Below, one piece after another: positions 23,812-28,174 of a stretch of 28,174 bases of DNA. A program made the translations under genes and the position numbers. Origin of the DNA: a virus. The notes under the pieces are model-generated. The model searched no databases. It was not told the DNA's origin and saw nothing but the letters and a program-made list of their open reading frames with translations. The stretch lies in the IMG/VR virus record IMGVR_UViG_3300031669_000184, positions 1-28,174 of that record, one strand, 5' to 3'. Within the stretch, counting starts at the first letter, position 1. The number at the start of each line of letters is the position of its first letter.

Positions 23812-24718
23812 TAATTCCCTTCCAATTGATAGCAATTGCCTCAGATGTGTGTATTGATTCTTCATGACTGCATTTAATAATCCAATCAATGACACCTGAT
23901 ATATTGTCAACTGACTTACTTATTGCTCGAATTGCATCTTCGACGAACATGGGATTCTCCCCTGCAATTCTTGCTATCTCTTGTTCATCTACTCTTTTAA
24001 TGACTGGATATGGTAATGTAGGGATTACATTTTCAACTGCATTAATTATATCCTCTAACCAAATGTATTCACGCCCATATGTATCTTTTTCTATCAACAC
24101 ATGAGCAAATGATCTTTGATTATGAGGAAACCCTTTACTATCTAATACACTACATAGTTCGGCAGAGCATGGACAGTATGAAGAATATTGAACAGTAGCT
24201 CCCTGGAAAAATCTATAATACCATTTTTGCTTATAATCTCCAGAAGATTCTCTATAATTTACATCATACAATTGACCTTCAAATCTACATTTATAGTAGA
24301 TAGGAAATTCATTATCTGATTTGATTGATTTCCTTTTAATTGGCATACGAAAGTCAAATTTCATATATGCTGCATTTGTTCCCCACGGACTACCATCTCC
24401 AACGTTTTTAATAACTTCTTTTAATATGTGTTCGATTAATTTACTCTTTAAGGGTAGATCTAAATATGGTTTTAATGTTAAAAGGAGTCTTGACATAGAG
24501 ATCCCTTTCGTTTCAGAATCCAAACTAGTTCTTAATGAAACATTGGCGACCATTTGATTGAAACCGCCATTTTTGGATTCAAGTTTAAAAGGAACCTCTA
24601 CATTTTCGACTCCAACTTGCATGATGGGGATTTTGACATTTGGTTCGGTGCATTGTATATCTGGCAAGCACTCTTTAGCGTAGTCTTGTACTGATTTTTG
24701 AGTTGGAATTTCTGTCAT
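23780..24718 (-). CDS. folE2: GTP cyclohydrolase FolE2 (type IB)
   Basis: A 312-residue protein that matches the GTP cyclohydrolase IB family: KGISMSRLL at 71-79 (family GIHMSRF), YCPCSAELC with C182/C184 around the catalytic and metal cysteine, PHNQRS at 199-203 (the family's GAHNQRS), E260 in NPMFVED, and a C-terminal EESIHTSEA at 286-294 (family ESIHxHxA). The histidine of the HMSR motif is serine here and the last histidine of SIHxH is also serine, so details differ. The enzyme opens GTP to dihydroneopterin triphosphate, the first step to folates and to 7-deazaguanines such as preQ0. No QueD, QueE or QueC gene is visible in this window. The site GGGGG sits just upstream of the ATG. Confidence 0.85.
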   Translation of the reverse strand: MTEIPTQKSVQDYAKECLPDIQCTEPNVKIPIMQVGVENVEVPFKLESKNGGFNQMVANVSLRTSLDSETKGISMSRLLLTLKPYLDLPLKSKLIEHILKEVIKNVGDGSPWGTNAAYMKFDFRMPIKRKSIKSDNEFPIYYKCRFEGQLYDVNYRESSGDYKQKWYYRFFQGATVQYSSYCPCSAELCSVLDSKGFPHNQRSFAHVLIEKDTYGREYIWLEDIINAVENVIPTLPYPVIKRVDEQEIARIAGENPMFVEDAIRAISKSVDNISGVIDWIIKCSHEESIHTSEAIAINWKGINGGFDGRRFI

Positions 24719-24730
24719 TCCATTTCCCCC

Positions 24731-25012
24731 TTATAATTCCGGAAATATAAATTCATAAAAATGTTTAATGACCTTTTCCTCCCATTTCTGGTGAGCATGT
24801 CTGTACTCCGAAATGGGAGGAGGATCATTTAGTTCATGAGTTCTATCGTTTGAACAATAGAACTCAAGATGAGCGGTGCCTTCCCAAAGATCTTTATTGT
24901 TATCACGTTCAATTTTACCATTTTCAGAAAAGTAAAAATCAAGGGCAGGTCTTACATAGCTGAACATAATAGGTCCGCCACAAATAGGACAATCTCTTTG
25001 TTCAATAGTCAT
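24731..25012 (-). CDS. Small zinc-ribbon-like protein, 93 aa
   Basis: The N-terminus has DCPICGGPI (C8 and C11), and a further cysteine follows at about 53 in FYCSNDRTHEL with a histidine six residues later, which together could form a zinc site. The body is aromatic and acidic. Its ATG overlaps the stop of the previous gene in ATGA, and the FolE2 gene follows after 12 bases. The family is not recognised; a nucleic-acid- or protein-binding adapter is plausible from the CxxC pair. No membrane segment is present. Confidence 0.6.
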   Translation of the reverse strand: MTIEQRDCPICGGPIMFSYVRPALDFYFSENGKIERDNNKDLWEGTAHLEFYCSNDRTHELNDPPPISEYRHAHQKWEEKVIKHFYEFIFPEL

Positions 25013-25233
25013 TTAGTTGCTCCATCAACATCTAAATTATTTGGATCAAATGAAAGAACTTTACCAGAAATTCCAATTGTACGTTTTTGAATATCCTGTG
25101 CCCTTTCAGTGACCATTCTTCTGAACTCTCTAATCATTTCGTCGTGTTCTTCTTGAGAGTATCTGGGCAAGTGATCTCTATAATCATCTTGTATTGGTGA
25201 ATCATCGTCGATAACTATATTGACTCTACTCAT
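25009..25233 (-). CDS. Hypothetical charged protein, 74 aa
   Basis: A small, strongly charged protein starting MSRVNIVIDDDSPIQDD, with a central helix (EEHDEMIREFRRMVTERAQD) and the C-terminal block LSFDPNNLDVDGATK. The ATG overlaps the stop of the preceding gene in ATGA and has AGAGGAG upstream. The segment LSFDPNNLDV is similar to LSFDPEELYL at the end of the preceding 71-residue protein, hinting that the two share a short binding motif. No family recognised. Confidence 0.6.
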   Translation of the reverse strand: MSRVNIVIDDDSPIQDDYRDHLPRYSQEEHDEMIREFRRMVTERAQDIQKRTIGISGKVLSFDPNNLDVDGATK

Positions 25234-25445
25234 AAATATAACTCCTCTGGGTCAAATGAGAGGGGTATGGATTTTTCTTTTACTGGCTTTTCAACTTCAT
25301 CTATGTATGGATTTTTCAGTTTTGTTTTAATCTCTTTTAATTCACTCATCATTTTATATAAATGTGTGTCTCCCATTCCGTAAAACCCCGTAGATGATGA
25401 TGTAGATGTAGATGTGCCAGAAGACCAATCACTGATAGCAGACAT
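25230..25445 (-). CDS. Hypothetical protein, 71 aa
   Basis: A small protein whose ATG overlaps the stop of the RNA polymerase beta gene by one base (TAATG). It begins with a Ser/Thr-rich stretch (WSSGTSTSTSSSTGFYGMGD), then a helix (LYKMMSELKEIKTKLKN) and ends LSFDPEELYL. It could interact with the polymerase given strict coupling, but there is no direct evidence. No family recognised. Confidence 0.6.
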   Translation of the reverse strand: MSAISDWSSGTSTSTSSSTGFYGMGDTHLYKMMSELKEIKTKLKNPYIDEVEKPVKEKSIPLSFDPEELYL

Positions 25446-28174
25446 TATTTATGATTAACTCCTATGACGGTTAAGTATGAGTTAAGTAACTTAACTGATT
25501 CAGGAACTGTATCTAATTTTTCGGGTTCTTCTACTGCAGAAGGATCAATGAAGCTCCGTAGATATTGATTTTTAAGATCTATACAATCTGACTTGGTTGT
25601 TAAAAATTCAAACAGATTTTCTGGAGCATCATGAGCAATTATACAAGCAGTTTCCATTTCTCCACATCTTTGCCCACCTTTATTTTTTCTGCCACCTAAT
25701 GGTTGGAGGGTTCTCTTTGCATATGTTCCAATCCCTCTTGCTGCCAGTTTTTCTTCTGCAATATGAACCATACGGAAGAAGTAAATGAAGCCAACTGCAA
25801 TTTCATTTAAGAGATGGGTATTTGATAATGGATCAAATATTTTTTGCTTGAATTGTGTGCCCGTATATTCTAAAGCTTTTTCCATGTCCTCTATTTTACA
25901 TGACTCAAATGGAGGTTGAATAATTGTGAGATTCTTTATATATGTCGGAGTAATCATTTCGGGAAGTTGTTCTTCAAATTGTTCATAATACCACCCAGTT
26001 TCCGTTTTGTCTACCAGTTTAATATAATCTAATAGATACTTTCTAATCTCACTTTGATCCTGTTTAGTTTTCAACATCTCAAACATATTTCCCTTTAAAC
26101 TATCAAGAGACATAGCGAGATGCAACTCATATAGTTGACCAATATTCATTCTGGAGATGATACCTAATGGGTTAATACAGATATCAAGATGCCTACCATC
26201 CTCTAACTGTGGCATTTTTTCATGAGATACAATTCTTGAAATAACACCTTTATTCCCATGACGGTTGGCAATTTTGTCTCCACACTTTATTTGTCTGAAA
26301 TGTACACCAAACATTTGAACATGGATACCATTGATCTTTTCTCTTTTGTTTTTGTATTTACCAACGAAAGTAGAAATTTCTAAATCGTTTTCTTTTATAA
26401 ACTTATTTGCATCATCCTTCGGTAACTTACTTTTAATTAATTTCCTTAAATCAGCTTCCTTGTCTTGTTGTTTTTCAATAGTTTCCTCAACCCAATCCTT
26501 ATATTGAGGAACATCGTCATTCCATTCATTAGCAAATATTTTAACTTCTGATATGATGAAGTTTTTATCTGCTTCCAACCTTATCTCTTCACTAAATACA
26601 GAGTATAAATCTTCTGAGGTTAAGGTTTTGATTATGGCATATGGATTACCGATATTTATTTTTTCAAACTCATCTGGTAGAGGTTTATATTCGTCCTTTG
26701 AAAGAGATAGCAGAACTTTATTCGGCGGGATTGTAAATGATAGATCATGAAAATGTACAGATGTGAATGTACCTTCCTTTACCAATCTGTCGGATATAAT
26801 GATTCCGTCTTCATAGTTATTTCCATAATAAACCATAACGCCTGTTAATAGATTTTTACCAAATGATATTTCTCCATCCTTACAGTAATTGCTTTCTGCA
26901 AGTATTGTCCCAGCTTTAAATTTATCACCAGGTTTGACATAGATATTCATGAAGTCCATGTGCTCAACATATATTTTTCTATAACCAATATTGAATATGT
27001 CAAATTCATTATTATCATAAGCAACTATAAGATATGTGTTGTCTATGTGAATGACTTCGCCATCCCTTTTTGCTTTTTTCACAAATTGCGTATAATCTGT
27101 ATATAGACTTTCACATCCAGATTGAATCATTGGTCTGTCAAAGTCTTTTAACAATATCGCCTGACGCATTTGAGAAGCCGCCATTTGCAATCTTGTTTGA
27201 TCATCATGCTCTAATAATGGAGTGAACGAAACAGGGATTGAAATTGGTTGGTTTTTTAAGAAATCATCTTGAAATCTCAGATTATCATCAACCAATACAT
27301 TGGGTATAAGATTTTGTAGAACCCCACAATTGTCTCTATCTGGTGTATCAACTGGGCATACCCTTCCGAACATTGTTGGGCATATATCTCTGAGATGCCT
27401 TGGAATATTTTCTCTTTTGAATCCGCCTGGGCCAAGTAGACTTATTCTTGACAACTTTGTTAACTCTTCGACCGGATTTATTGAAAAGTCAAATTGAACT
27501 ATATCCGATACATTACATTCTGATAATATTTGAGTTGAGTTAATACTGAATTTTGGTTGTCTGCTTGATCTATTTGAGAAACATAGATCAAATATAATCT
27601 TGGACACTTTGGCATATATCATATACTCAAAACATCTTATTCTTTTATTGACGAATAGTGTATCATCAATATGTTTGGTTTTCATTGCTTCAATGAGTTC
27701 TTCAATAATTGAACCCGTTTGTAGGAAGTGGTTTGTTAAAACATCAACTTTGGGAATGAGATCTAATGCATAAATAATATCACTTCCCTTTGATTTTGCA
27801 TTGTAGCGAGAATAGACTCTACCTATTTCGTGAATAAAATCGTCTTGGCTGAATCCTTTTGATTCTTCATAAAAACTTTTAAGGTCTTCTAGTAGATTTA
27901 AATATAGATCTTCACTGGCTTCTTCGATTACCAAATTTTTAAAATCAAATCTTTGATTCAATACAGCTGGTCCGTAGAAACCAAACATTAAAAGAGCAAA
28001 TGAGATCTTTTTCCCAAGAAAACTGACTTGAACGTATGGTATTTCACGCTCTCTAAATAGCATCAGTGTTGCGACATTAGTCCTTAATTTAATGGACTCG
28101 CCTCTTGTTACGATTGGGATATCAAATAACTGAAATAATGGAATCTTTCTTCGACCGTTTATAATGATATAATT
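25445..28174 (-). CDS. Multisubunit RNA polymerase beta subunit, 5' end beyond window
   Basis: The frame is open through the window edge, so the ATG at 28063 is internal: 37 further codons (YIIINGRRKIPLFQLFDIPI and onward) match the beta-subunit INGxxx region. Visible length is 909 residues. Numbered from the window edge: SRISLLGPGGFKREN at about 242-256, GRVCPVDTP at about 270-278, YYGNNYEDGIIIS at about 449-461, GDKIANRHGNKGVIS at about 632-646 with the two lysines near the catalytic site, INPLGIISRMNIGQ, and LQPLGGRKNKGGQRCGEME. The C-terminus VPESVKLLNSYLTVIGV matches the end of bacterial RpoB. So from about E. coli residue 135 to the end beta is one chain, much compacted. It would transcribe phage genes with a beta' partner encoded elsewhere. 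Confidence 0.93.
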   Translation of the reverse strand, partial: NYIIINGRRKIPLFQLFDIPIVTRGESIKLRTNVATLMLFREREIPYVQVSFLGKKISFALLMFGFYGPAVLNQRFDFKNLVIEEASEDLYLNLLEDLKSFYEESKGFSQDDFIHEIGRVYSRYNAKSKGSDIIYALDLIPKVDVLTNHFLQTGSIIEELIEAMKTKHIDDTLFVNKRIRCFEYMIYAKVSKIIFDLCFSNRSSRQPKFSINSTQILSECNVSDIVQFDFSINPVEELTKLSRISLLGPGGFKRENIPRHLRDICPTMFGRVCPVDTPDRDNCGVLQNLIPNVLVDDNLRFQDDFLKNQPISIPVSFTPLLEHDDQTRLQMAASQMRQAILLKDFDRPMIQSGCESLYTDYTQFVKKAKRDGEVIHIDNTYLIVAYDNNEFDIFNIGYRKIYVEHMDFMNIYVKPGDKFKAGTILAESNYCKDGEISFGKNLLTGVMVYYGNNYEDGIIISDRLVKEGTFTSVHFHDLSFTIPPNKVLLSLSKDEYKPLPDEFEKINIGNPYAIIKTLTSEDLYSVFSEEIRLEADKNFIISEVKIFANEWNDDVPQYKDWVEETIEKQQDKEADLRKLIKSKLPKDDANKFIKENDLEISTFVGKYKNKREKINGIHVQMFGVHFRQIKCGDKIANRHGNKGVISRIVSHEKMPQLEDGRHLDICINPLGIISRMNIGQLYELHLAMSLDSLKGNMFEMLKTKQDQSEIRKYLLDYIKLVDKTETGWYYEQFEEQLPEMITPTYIKNLTIIQPPFESCKIEDMEKALEYTGTQFKQKIFDPLSNTHLLNEIAVGFIYFFRMVHIAEEKLAARGIGTYAKRTLQPLGGRKNKGGQRCGEMETACIIAHDAPENLFEFLTTKSDCIDLKNQYLRSFIDPSAVEEPEKLDTVPESVKLLNSYLTVIGVNHK

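Noticed and set aside
25445-28063. Start of the RNA polymerase beta gene at the ATG at 28063
   Set aside because: The frame stays open for 37 more codons to the window edge and those residues match the beta family; no ribosome site precedes 28063.

Overview
The window is a densely packed, AT-rich piece of a large tailed bacteriophage genome, most likely a jumbo myovirus. Three things support this. It carries a T4-type contractile-tail baseplate set (gp25-like, gp6/J-like, gp26-like and hub-like proteins), a terminase large subunit and a tape-measure-like protein. It also encodes a phage-borne multisubunit RNA polymerase beta subunit. Strong AGGAG-type ribosome binding sites and repeated ATGA/TAATG overlaps indicate a bacterial host and the standard bacterial code (TAA, TAG and TGA all serve as stops). 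No rRNA, tRNA, CRISPR array or insertion sequence was seen.

Layout. (1) 1-2160, minus strand: a partial unknown gene, a radical SAM protein with a SPASM-like C-terminus, and two small membrane proteins. (2) 2161-2308: divergent intergenic region with a mirrored 9-bp element. (3) 2309-10540, plus strand: a HAD phosphatase, a tail-tube-like protein, a Cys-paired helical virion protein, a gp26-like baseplate protein with an apparent +1/-2 frameshift extension, a gp25-like protein, an unknown, a gp6/baseplate-J-like protein and an unknown. (4) 18634 down to 10537, minus strand: hub protein, terminase, HExxH metallopeptidase-like protein, tape measure and a structural protein; this unit meets the plus-strand unit with overlapping stop codons. 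(5) 28174 down to 18705, minus strand: RNA polymerase beta (5' end outside the window), three small proteins, FolE2, an unknown, an endonuclease-IV-like TIM barrel, several hypotheticals, a GC-rich foldable segment, a possible polymerase-palm mini-gene and a methyltransferase-like protein, closed by a clear intrinsic terminator at 18667-18699.

How the parts fit. Regions 3 and 4 build and fill the virion: baseplate wedge and hub, tail length control, and DNA packaging. Region 5 supplies transcription by a phage polymerase and possibly nucleotide or DNA modification, because FolE2 makes the pterin precursor of 7-deazaguanines and folates. Region 1 looks like an accessory module. The points most worth checking are the frameshift in the gp26-like gene, the GC-rich RNA or micro-ORF element at 21.3 kb, the coupled FolE2/TIM-barrel cassette, the radical SAM module and the palm-like mini-gene. 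All family calls were made by eye from motifs, without database searches.
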